Below are positions 8,135 to 14,614 of a stretch of DNA of 21,693 nt, piece after piece. The stretch is from Flavobacteriales bacterium (lineage in GTDB: Bacteria > Bacteroidota > Bacteroidia > Flavobacteriales_F > PHOS-HE28), in contig JAGQVR010000001.1 of the NCBI GenBank assembly GCA_020437875.1, positions 1 through 21,693 on the forward strand, in the 5' to 3' direction. The notes under the pieces were generated by a model, which worked only from the letters and a program-made list of their open reading frames with translations, was not told where the DNA came from and searched no databases. The position numbers were made by a program, and so were the translations under genes. Within the stretch, counting starts at the first letter, position 1. Each line of letters starts with the position of its first letter.

Positions 8135-8926
8135 TCAGAAGTTCAGCGTGGCCGCCAGGAAGGGCATGCCAACGGCGGTCACTTTCGTGGTGAACTCCTT
8201 GTCGTAGGCCAACCCCAGATCGATCGCCAATGCCTCACCCAGGACCCGAACACCGGCAGCATGTGCGCTGAAGCTGCGGTCGGGATCACTGAAGATCCAA
8301 TGCTCCGTGACCAGCATGACGTTCGCCAGTATGCGGGCTGCTCCACTTATGTTGATCACAGGGCTGCGACCGGTCTCCTGGCCATCATGGGTCATTCCGC
8401 CCGAAACCGTGAGCTGATAGTCCTTGGGGCCCACGGTTACCATGGCCATGGCCATGAAGAAACCGTTCGGTACCACGGTTCCCTCGGGCACCGGAGCACC
8501 CACCGGAACGCGTGCGTTGAAATAGGTGAGCGATGCACCGAGGTGGAAGAGGTCAGAGGTGGAACCACACACCTGTATCCTACCGGTGTAGACCGGCCCT
8601 CCGTCACGTGCACGGATCAACGAGATCAGGTCCAAGGACCCGGAAACAGACAGGTTCTCCGTTAGGCCGTAAGCCGCGGAGTTCAACGACACCATGGTGT
8701 TCTTGTAATAACCGGTCTGCTTGCGCAATGGAATGGCCGAGAACGAAACGAAGTAGTGTGATCCGTAGGTGTTATTCGCTCGTTTCACACGCGGAGTGAA
8801 CCGCTTTCCAGCATAGCCAAGGCTGTACGGTGCATCCAAGGCACCCGGTCCGTTCGCCACGACATCCAAGGCCAGAAGCGGAACGAGCACCGTCATTAGA
8901 AGGGTCCTTTGTACCTGGTTCCACAT
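8135..8926 (-). CDS. Predicted secreted / outer-membrane beta-barrel protein, unknown function
   Basis: I do not recognise a named family. From the Met at 8926 the protein is 263 residues. It begins with a hydrophobic signal peptide (MWNQVQRTLLMTVLVPLLALDVVANG). The body is a series of short amphipathic strands separated by Gly/Asn/Asp turns, such as YFVSFSAIP, LSVSGSLDLISL, LFHLGASLTYF, GFFMAMAMVTV and LGLAYDKEF. It ends in the aromatic-terminal LAATLNF typical of outer-membrane barrels. The upstream part of the open frame (to 9049) is not protein-like, and a TATCTTCG box lies at 8944-8951 just before the chosen start. A second Met at residue 11 is an alternative start. The gene is divergent from the DUF4175 operon. 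The barrel assignment is inference from pattern only. Confidence 0.75.
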   Translation of the reverse strand: MWNQVQRTLLMTVLVPLLALDVVANGPGALDAPYSLGYAGKRFTPRVKRANNTYGSHYFVSFSAIPLRKQTGYYKNTMVSLNSAAYGLTENLSVSGSLDLISLIRARDGGPVYTGRIQVCGSTSDLFHLGASLTYFNARVPVGAPVPEGTVVPNGFFMAMAMVTVGPKDYQLTVSGGMTHDGQETGRSPVINISGAARILANVMLVTEHWIFSDPDRSFSAHAAGVRVLGEALAIDLGLAYDKEFTTKVTAVGMPFLAATLNF

Positions 8927-8943
8927 GGTTCTACGGCAGTAGC

Positions 8944-8951
8944 CGAAGATA
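8944..8951 (-). promoter_or_regulatory. Candidate -7 promoter box for the beta-barrel gene
   Basis: On the minus strand this reads TATCTTCG, identical to the box before tRNA-Cys. It lies 17 bp upstream of the start codon at 8926. It supports choosing 8926 over the longer open frame, which would place the box inside the coding region. Confidence 0.45.
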
Positions 8952-9058
8952 GACGAGCGGGACATGCGCCCGGATGCCTTGCCCGACACCGCTGCCCGGT
9001 GGATCGAACCATTCCCCGGGGACCCGTGTACCGATGCGTGAGCCCTCATCGCTTGCCG

Positions 9059-9066
9059 TAGCTTTG
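9059..9066 (+). promoter_or_regulatory. Candidate -7 promoter box for the DUF4175-ATPase-ybeY operon
   Basis: TAGCTTTG is a full match to the Bacteroidota -7 consensus TAnnTTTG. It lies 40 bp before the ATG at 9107 and 31 bp before the alternative GTG at 9098. It is divergent from the beta-barrel promoter, about 110 bp away. No convincing -33 TTG is present at the expected distance. Confidence 0.5.
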
Positions 9067-9106
9067 TTCGAACATACCCGACGGCAATGCCTCACGGGTG
9101 CAAAGC

Positions 9107-12100
9107 ATGCAGGAAAGTCAGGATCTGGTCGTCAAGCTCGACGCTTTCGTCCGCAAGTATTACAAGGACCGGGTGATCCGCGGCCTGCTATACAGCGTCG
9201 GCCTGCTCGTGGCCTTCTTCCTGGCCGCTGCGCTCCTCGAGTATTTCGGGCACTTCGGCACCAAGGCACGTACCGTACTGTTCTGGGGTACGGTCATGGC
9301 CGCCGCTCTGGTCGTCACGCGTTTCATCGCGATCCCATTGCTCAAATTGTTCCGCCTGGGCGCGGTGATCAGCCATGAAGAAGCCGCCCGCATCATCGGC
9401 ACACACTTCGGGGAGGTGAGGGACAAGTTGTTGAACACCCTGCAGCTGCGCGGGATGGCTATTAACACACCCGACCAGCACGCCTTGATCAATGCGGCCA
9501 TCGCCCAGCGCAGCCGTGAGCTGGGTCCCATACCCTTCGTCAATGCCATCGACCTTCGGCGTAACACCCGATATCTGCGCTATGCCCTGCCGCCGCTCGC
9601 CGTGCTCCTGGTGCTGCTTTTCGCGGCACCGAGCCTGATCACCGACCCCACCGAACGCCTGATCGCTCACGGCCGCGACTTCATCCCCGACGCCCCCTTC
9701 CACTTCGTACTGGAGAACGACAGCCTGGAAGTGCCCGAAGCACAGGACTTCGAAGTGGTGGTGGCCATCGAGGGGCAGGCCATCCCGCAACAAGCCGAAC
9801 TGGAGATCGGCGACCAGCGCATCCCCATGGTGAAGAAGGATGCGACGCGGTTCACACACCGCTTCCGGAACGTGCAGGAGGCCATCTCATTCCGCTTCTC
9901 GGCGGAGGGCTATCGTTCCGAAAGCCACACCCTGCGCACCATCCCCGACCCGCTCCTCCTCGATTTCAGCCTGCACCTCGAGTACCCGGCCTACCTGGGT
10001 CGCGTGGCGCAGGATGCAAGCAATACGGGTGACATCACCGTGCCCGCGGGCACCCGGATCACATGGGAGGTCAACGCACGCAGCGCGGATGCCCTGGACC
10101 TCGCGTTCGATGATACCACCCTTGTCCTCACGCCAGCCTCCATCACGGGGAACAGTGGCAGCTTCCGCGCTTCGCGACGGCTGCTGCAGAGCCATACCTA
10201 TCGCATGGAGCCGCGCTTCGGGGAACGGATCGCACGTGATCCGCTGCAATACCGGGCGGAGGTGGTACCCGACCTCTACCCCACCATCCAGGTCGAGACC
10301 CGCACCGACAGCAGCGCCCTCAAGCGCCTGTTCTACCGCGGTGTGATCGGTGATGATCACGGCTTCAAGCGCTTGCGTTTCCATTATCGCTTCGTAGCGG
10401 GGGGCGACAGTGTTCCGGTCGAGCTTCGCTCGGGTGTGAAGGACCTTCCCTTCGATGCAGGGAACACACGACAGGAGTTCTTCCACAGCTGGGATGTCTA
10501 CGGCTTCTCCATCAACCCCGGGGACCGGATCGAGCACTGGTTCGAGGTGTGGGACAATGATGGCGTGAATGGCAGCAAGAGTGCACGATCCACGCCGCAG
10601 GTATTCGCCGCGCCCACGCTGAAGGAGCTTGCTGAGAAGGAAGAACAACACAGCGACGCGATCAAGAGCGGCCTGAAGGAACAGATCAAGGAGGCGCAGG
10701 ACCTGCAGAAGGAACTGGACAAGCTCCGCCGCGATCTGCTGGAGAAGAAGGACATCAACTGGCAGGACAAGCAGAAGTTGGAGAACGTGATGCAACGCCA
10801 GCAACAGCTGCAGCAGGAGATCGAGAAGAGCTCCGAACAGCTGCGCGAGTCACAGCAGCTCCAGCAGGAATTCAGGCCGGAGGATCAACGGCTCCTTGAG
10901 AAGCAACAACAGGTGCAGGAGCTCTTCGAGAACGTCCTGAGCGAGGAGATGAAGGAGCTGTACCGACAAGTGCAGGAGCTCATGGAGAAGCTGGACAAGG
11001 ACAAGTTGCAGGAACAACTGCAGGAGATGAAGCTTGACCAGGAGGACATCGAGAAGGAGCTGGACCGTGCCCTCGAGACCTTCAAGCGCATGGAGGTGGA
11101 GCAGAAGGCCGAGGACATCGCGAAGCAGTTGGAGGAACTGGCCGACAAACAGGAGGAGCTGGCGCAGGATACCGAGGCCGGAAAGGCCGACCAAGAGCAG
11201 CTCAAGGAACGGCAGGAGGAACTGAACAAGGAGATGCAGGATCTCTCCAAGCAACTGGACGAGCTGGAGAAGAAGAACCAGGAACTGGAGTCACCGATGG
11301 ACATACCCAGGACCGACGAGCAGGAACAGGGGATCCAAGAGGACCAGCAGCAGAGCAGCCAGGAACTCAACAAGAAGCAGAACCAGAAGGCCGGCAAGTC
11401 CCAGAAGAACGCGGCGGAGAAGATGGATCAGCTGGCCTTCCAGATGCGCAGCGGCATGCAGAGCGGCGCCCAGGAACAACAGGAAGAGGACATGGAGGCA
11501 CTTCGCCAGCTCTTGGAGAACATCGTGCAGCTCAGCTTCGATGAGGAGCGCCTGATGGGCGCTGTCACCACTACCAGCACCAAGGACCCGCGATTCGTTG
11601 AACAGGGAAGGGAACAGCGCAAACTGCGCGACGACGCCAAGGTGATCGAGGATTCGCTCTTCGCTTTGAGCAAGCGCGTCCCCCAGTTGCAGAGCATCGT
11701 CAATCGTGAGATGAACGCGGTGAACGGGAACATGGATGAGGCCGTTCGCTTGCTGGGCGATGCGCGTGCCAACGAACGCTCGAAACCGATGGCCGCGGAC
11801 AAGCAGCAGCATGCCATGACCAGCCTGAACAACCTGGCGCTCCTGCTCGATGAAGCCCTGCAGCAGATGATGGCACAGATGATGGCGCAGAGCAAGCCGG
11901 GAAGCGGCAACTGCAACAAGCCGGGAGGCTCCGGGGCCAAGCCCAGCGATAGTGGGAAGATGGCGAAGATGAAGGCCAACCAGCAGTCCCTGCAGAAGCA
12001 GCTCGAGGAGATGCGCAAGGCCATGCAGGAAGGGAAGAAGCCCGGAGAGAAGCCGGGAGAGAAGAACCCGGGCAGCATGGGCATGCCGGGCATGAGCCAG

Positions 12101-12520
12101 CAACTGGCCCAGATGGCCGCCCAACAGGCAGCGATACGCAAGGAGATGCAGCGGCTGGCCCAGGAGCTCAACAAGGACGGCAGCGGAGCAGGCAATCCCC
12201 TGAACAAGCTGGCCGAGCAGATGGAGCAGAACGAGAAGGACATCGTGAACAAGAACATCACCCCCGAGACCTTGCGCCGTCAGCAGGAGATCATGACCCG
12301 TCTGCTGGAGCACGAGAAGGCGGAACGGGAACGGGAGCTCGATCAGCAACGCACCAGCAATGAAGGCCGGCAGTTGCCAGCCGCCGACCCAGCGCGCTAT
12401 TTCGACTACCAACGCAGGAAAGCACGGGAGGCGGAACTGTTACGAACAGTACCACCGGGATTGAAGCCCTATTATCGCGATCGCGTCAATGCCTATTTCG
12501 GTACTTTTGACCGACCCTGA
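9107..12520 (+). CDS. DUF4175-family inner-membrane protein with long coiled coil
   Basis: A 1137-residue protein of unknown function, matching the architecture of DUF4175 proteins. Three membrane segments lie near the N-terminus (about residues 28-48, 56-78 and 160-178). An approximately 320-residue beta-rich region with Ig-like character follows (about 190-505). Next is a very long Gln/Glu/Lys-rich coiled coil (about 505-730) with repeated QEL, QQQ and LEEL heptads. The last 400 residues are Met/Gln/Gly/Pro-rich and low in complexity, including KPGEKPGEKNPG and short MGMPGM repeats. The likely topology is membrane-anchored with a large periplasmic part (inference). The ATG at 9107 is preferred; a GTG at 9098 would add three residues. 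The next gene starts 5 bp after the stop and ybeY overlaps that, so all three are probably co-expressed. No catalytic motif is visible. Confidence 0.85.
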   Translation: MQESQDLVVKLDAFVRKYYKDRVIRGLLYSVGLLVAFFLAAALLEYFGHFGTKARTVLFWGTVMAAALVVTRFIAIPLLKLFRLGAVISHEEAARIIGTHFGEVRDKLLNTLQLRGMAINTPDQHALINAAIAQRSRELGPIPFVNAIDLRRNTRYLRYALPPLAVLLVLLFAAPSLITDPTERLIAHGRDFIPDAPFHFVLENDSLEVPEAQDFEVVVAIEGQAIPQQAELEIGDQRIPMVKKDATRFTHRFRNVQEAISFRFSAEGYRSESHTLRTIPDPLLLDFSLHLEYPAYLGRVAQDASNTGDITVPAGTRITWEVNARSADALDLAFDDTTLVLTPASITGNSGSFRASRRLLQSHTYRMEPRFGERIARDPLQYRAEVVPDLYPTIQVETRTDSSALKRLFYRGVIGDDHGFKRLRFHYRFVAGGDSVPVELRSGVKDLPFDAGNTRQEFFHSWDVYGFSINPGDRIEHWFEVWDNDGVNGSKSARSTPQVFAAPTLKELAEKEEQHSDAIKSGLKEQIKEAQDLQKELDKLRRDLLEKKDINWQDKQKLENVMQRQQQLQQEIEKSSEQLRESQQLQQEFRPEDQRLLEKQQQVQELFENVLSEEMKELYRQVQELMEKLDKDKLQEQLQEMKLDQEDIEKELDRALETFKRMEVEQKAEDIAKQLEELADKQEELAQDTEAGKADQEQLKERQEELNKEMQDLSKQLDELEKKNQELESPMDIPRTDEQEQGIQEDQQQSSQELNKKQNQKAGKSQKNAAEKMDQLAFQMRSGMQSGAQEQQEEDMEALRQLLENIVQLSFDEERLMGAVTTTSTKDPRFVEQGREQRKLRDDAKVIEDSLFALSKRVPQLQSIVNREMNAVNGNMDEAVRLLGDARANERSKPMAADKQQHAMTSLNNLALLLDEALQQMMAQMMAQSKPGSGNCNKPGGSGAKPSDSGKMAKMKANQQSLQKQLEEMRKAMQEGKKPGEKPGEKNPGSMGMPGMSQQLAQMAAQQAAIRKEMQRLAQELNKDGSGAGNPLNKLAEQMEQNEKDIVNKNITPETLRRQQEIMTRLLEHEKAERERELDQQRTSNEGRQLPAADPARYFDYQRRKAREAELLRTVPPGLKPYYRDRVNAYFGTFDRP

Positions 12521-12525
12521 ACGCC

Positions 12526-12963
12526 ATGGCCGCTTTGATCGAAGAGCTGGAATTCACCCAACGGATCGACTTCCCGGCGAAGGCCGAGAACATCGCCCTC
12601 GCCGAGAAGCTGATCGATGAGGCCTGCACCAAGCACAAGGTGCATGAGAGCCACTACGGCAATATCCTCATCGCCCTCACCGAGGCCGTGAACAACGCCA
12701 TCCACCACGGCAACGCATTGGACCCGTCGCGGTCGGTCACCGTGGGATACGAGGTCAAGGATGACCGCATCATCTTCATGGTACAGGACCAGGGACCCGG
12801 CTTCGACTACGAGCACCTCCCCGACCCTACCGACCCGCAGAACATCGAGAAGCCCCATGGTCGTGGGGTATTCCTGATGCGGGCGCTCGCGGACAGTGTC
12901 GAGTTCAGCGACAACGGGGCCACCGTGGCGATGGCCTTCAGCCTCCAGCCTGTTTCGGAGTGA
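12526..12963 (+). CDS. ATP-binding protein, anti-sigma-factor (RsbW) / HATPase type
   Basis: A 145-residue stand-alone GHKL-type ATPase domain, like the anti-sigma serine kinases RsbW and SpoIIAB. The N box is EAVNNAIHHGN (Glu53, Asn57), the G1 box is DQGPGFD (Asp88, Gly90, Gly92), and the G2 segment is HGRGVFLM (residues 111-118). In RsbW-type proteins the domain binds a sigma factor and phosphorylates an anti-anti-sigma protein. No such partner lies in the window, so the target is unknown. Its position between the DUF4175 gene (5 bp upstream) and ybeY (overlapping stop and start) suggests a link to envelope or ribosome status, but that is inference. No transmembrane segment is seen, so it should be cytoplasmic. 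Confidence 0.9.
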   Translation: MAALIEELEFTQRIDFPAKAENIALAEKLIDEACTKHKVHESHYGNILIALTEAVNNAIHHGNALDPSRSVTVGYEVKDDRIIFMVQDQGPGFDYEHLPDPTDPQNIEKPHGRGVFLMRALADSVEFSDNGATVAMAFSLQPVSE

Positions 12964-13397
12964 TGGCCAACAGCGGCGCCATCGGGTTCATCGTCCAGGA
13001 AGTGCCCGATGCGTTCCGTGACCGTGGCCTCCTGCGAAAATGGTTGTACCGCGTGGCCCAGGACCACGGCACACGCATCGACGCCGTCAACTTCGTCCTG
13101 ATGTCCGACGAGGGCCTGCTCTATTACAATCAGACCTTTCTCGGGCACGAAGACTATACCGATGTCATCACCTTTCCGGTGGATAGCAACAACGGGGTGG
13201 CCGGAGACGTGCTCATGAGCTATGATCGGATCAAGGAGAATGCGACCTCCTTCAAAGTCCCCGCTGCCATCGAATTGCGCCGTGTGATGGTGCATGGGTT
13301 GTTGCATCTGCTCGGCCACGCGGATAAGACCAAGGCCCAGCGGGAGGCCATGCGCGGTATGGAAGAGAAGTACCTCGCCCGTTTCAAGAAGGCCTGA
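12963..13397 (+). CDS. ybeY: rRNA maturation RNase YbeY
   Basis: YbeY is a single-strand-specific metallo-endoribonuclease needed for 16S rRNA 3'-end maturation and ribosome quality control. The protein is 144 residues from the ATG at 12963, which overlaps the preceding TGA (TGATG); the GTG at 12960 is an alternative start. The conserved TDVITF motif sits near residue 67. The metal-binding segment HGLLHLLGHADK is near the C-terminus, with ligands His111 and His115. The third ligand, His in E. coli, falls on Asp121. From memory, Asp at this place is usual in Bacteroidota YbeY, so the enzyme is probably active. The coding region ends 26 bp before a strong bidirectional hairpin. Confidence 0.93.
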   Translation: MANSGAIGFIVQEVPDAFRDRGLLRKWLYRVAQDHGTRIDAVNFVLMSDEGLLYYNQTFLGHEDYTDVITFPVDSNNGVAGDVLMSYDRIKENATSFKVPAAIELRRVMVHGLLHLLGHADKTKAQREAMRGMEEKYLARFKKA

Positions 13398-13423
13398 TCG
13401 GCCACGGTCCTATTGAACACGAA

Positions 13424-13449
13424 CAAGGGCCGCCCGTGGGCGGCCCTTG
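13424..13449 (+). terminator. Strong bidirectional hairpin between ybeY and the coiled-coil gene
   Basis: CAAGGGCCGCCC and GGGCGGCCCTTG are perfect 12-base complements separated by two bases. The innermost C-G cannot pair, so the working stem is 11 bp with a 4-base loop. It lies between two convergent genes, 26 bp after the ybeY stop and 22 bp beyond the stop of the minus-strand gene. It can serve both. There is no long U-run on either side. Confidence 0.75.
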
Positions 13450-13471
13450 CACTGATCGATATCGCTGATGA

Positions 13472-13915
13472 TCACTTGGCCATCGGCACCTTCTCCGTGC
13501 CGCTCGGCGTCAGCAGGCTTTTCTGTTCGTCCAATTCCTTCCGGAAGCTGCCGATCTGTTCCCGAGCCGTGCTGAATACGCTCTTGCTATCCGCCTCCGT
13601 GGCCTTGTTCACAAGGTCCAGCTGTTCCGTGACGCGCGCCTGTATCCCCTTCAGGGCCTCGGCTGCTGCCGTGTACTTCTCAAGGTCGGCACCGCTCGCC
13701 GTGGAACTGAGGTCCATGGCACGCTTTGTCAGGCTCTCGGCCTGGCTCATGGCTCCTTTCAACTCACCGGAGAGCTGACGCTTCTGGTGCGTGAGCTCGT
13801 CGGTTGCTGAGCCGGCCTTCGTTTCCGTGGCCACGGGCTTGGTAACGCTCTGTTGAGCGATCGCGGTCGTGCAGGTCAATGATGCGACGACAAGGGGAAG
13901 GAAGATCTTACGCAT
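13472..13915 (-). CDS. Secreted coiled-coil protein, unknown function
   Basis: I do not recognise a family. From the Met at 13915 the protein has 147 residues. It starts with a clear signal peptide (MRKIFLPLVVASLTCTTAIAQQ), with likely cleavage after AIA. The mature part is almost entirely helical and charged, with heptad-like runs such as LTHQKRQLSGELKGAM, LTKRAMDL, LEKYTAAAEALKGIQ and FRKELDEQKSLL. It contains no further cysteine and no enzymatic motif. It is likely a small periplasmic or surface helical protein. The longer open frame to 13993 is not protein-like and would bury the signal peptide, so it is rejected. The gene converges on ybeY and diverges from the PEBP gene. Confidence 0.78.
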   Translation of the reverse strand: MRKIFLPLVVASLTCTTAIAQQSVTKPVATETKAGSATDELTHQKRQLSGELKGAMSQAESLTKRAMDLSSTASGADLEKYTAAAEALKGIQARVTEQLDLVNKATEADSKSVFSTAREQIGSFRKELDEQKSLLTPSGTEKVPMAK

Positions 13916-13989
13916 GATCGTTTCGGGTTCGGTTCGATAGTGACGTTCGGTGGTCTGGATTGGTTGTTCGGCCATCCAATACCGTGCCG

Positions 13990-13997
13990 CCAAGATA
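13990..13997 (-). promoter_or_regulatory. Weak -7 box candidate for the secreted coiled-coil gene
   Basis: On the minus strand this reads TATCTTGG, 7 of 8 against TAnnTTTG, but with the mismatch in the conserved TTTG part. It is 74 bp upstream of the start at 13915, in the gap shared with the divergent PEBP gene. Confidence 0.25.
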
Positions 13998-14039
13998 ACA
14001 TCGTCCGTCCGGCCCGGACCAGATAGTGACGCCCACGCT

Positions 14040-14047
14040 TAGTTTCG
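14040..14047 (+). promoter_or_regulatory. Candidate -7 promoter box for the PEBP gene
   Basis: TAGTTTCG lies 18 bp before the ATG at 14066 and matches the TAnnTTYG pattern found before other genes in the window. The leader would be about 10 nt. Confidence 0.4.
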
Positions 14048-14065
14048 GGCCACGATGCTTGAGCC

Positions 14066-14614
14066 ATGCGCCTCCACCTAATACACATCATTGCCGTACT
14101 GACCTGCCCCATGATGGCGTCCGCCCAGGACACCTTCACCCTCAGCAGCAAGGACGTTGGCGGTCAGGCCACCATCGAACAGGTGTTCGATGGATTCGGG
14201 TGCAGCGGTGGTAACAAGAGCCCCGAACTGGCATGGAAGAACGCCCCGGAAGGCACCAGGAGTTTCGCCATCACGATGTATGACCCGGATGCCCCCACCG
14301 GCAGCGGCTGGTGGCATTGGGTGGTCTTCGACATACCCGCTTCGACCCACGAACTCCCGGGTGGTGCAGGAACACCGGGCATGCCCGGCATGCCCTCGGG
14401 TGCCGTGCAGAGCATGACCGATTTCGGCTCCGCCGGCTATGGAGGCCCCTGCCCTCCACCCGGCCACGGTGCGCACCGCTACATCATCACCGTTCACGCC
14501 CTCGATGTGGAGAGGCTGGGCCTTGATGCGAAGGCCGGCGCCCCCATGGTCGGCTTCAACCTCGACCAGCATACGCTGGCCAAGGCCAGCATCCTCTTCT
14601 ATTACGGCCGTTAA
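14066..14614 (+). CDS. YbhB/YbcL-family PEBP-like (Raf kinase inhibitor-like) secreted protein
   Basis: A 182-residue phosphatidylethanolamine-binding-protein-fold protein, the usual bacterial length. It has a signal peptide (MRLHLIHIIAVLTCPMMASAQ) and then the family signatures. These are KSPELAWKNAPEGTRSFAITM, the ligand-site motif DPDAPTGSGWWHWVVFDIP, and GYGGPCPPPGHGAHRYIITVHALD, whose PPPGxxHRY matches the second PEBP motif. Bacterial members are periplasmic or cytoplasmic and their ligand is unknown; binding of a small phosphorylated or anionic ligand is inferred from the fold. The ATG at 14066 is chosen because it begins the signal peptide. The TAA stop overlaps the TAA of the convergent nuclease gene by 4 bp. 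Confidence 0.92.
   Translation: MRLHLIHIIAVLTCPMMASAQDTFTLSSKDVGGQATIEQVFDGFGCSGGNKSPELAWKNAPEGTRSFAITMYDPDAPTGSGWWHWVVFDIPASTHELPGGAGTPGMPGMPSGAVQSMTDFGSAGYGGPCPPPGHGAHRYIITVHALDVERLGLDAKAGAPMVGFNLDQHTLAKASILFYYGR

Noticed and set aside
8444..8460. ATGGCC repeat run in the beta-barrel gene
   Set aside because: It encodes an in-frame MAMAM strand with only a few units in multiples of six bases, so it cannot cause phase variation.
8919..8932. GTTCCACATGGTTC near the beta-barrel start codon
   Set aside because: It has three mismatches to the parS palindrome and includes the ATG of the gene; too degenerate to call.
9887..12412. Long minus-strand open frames (305, 373 and 277 codons) opposite the DUF4175 gene
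   Set aside because: They are Leu/Ser/Cys-rich mirror images of the Q/E/K-rich coiled-coil codons, with no protein-like domains. They are shadows created by GC-rich biased codons.
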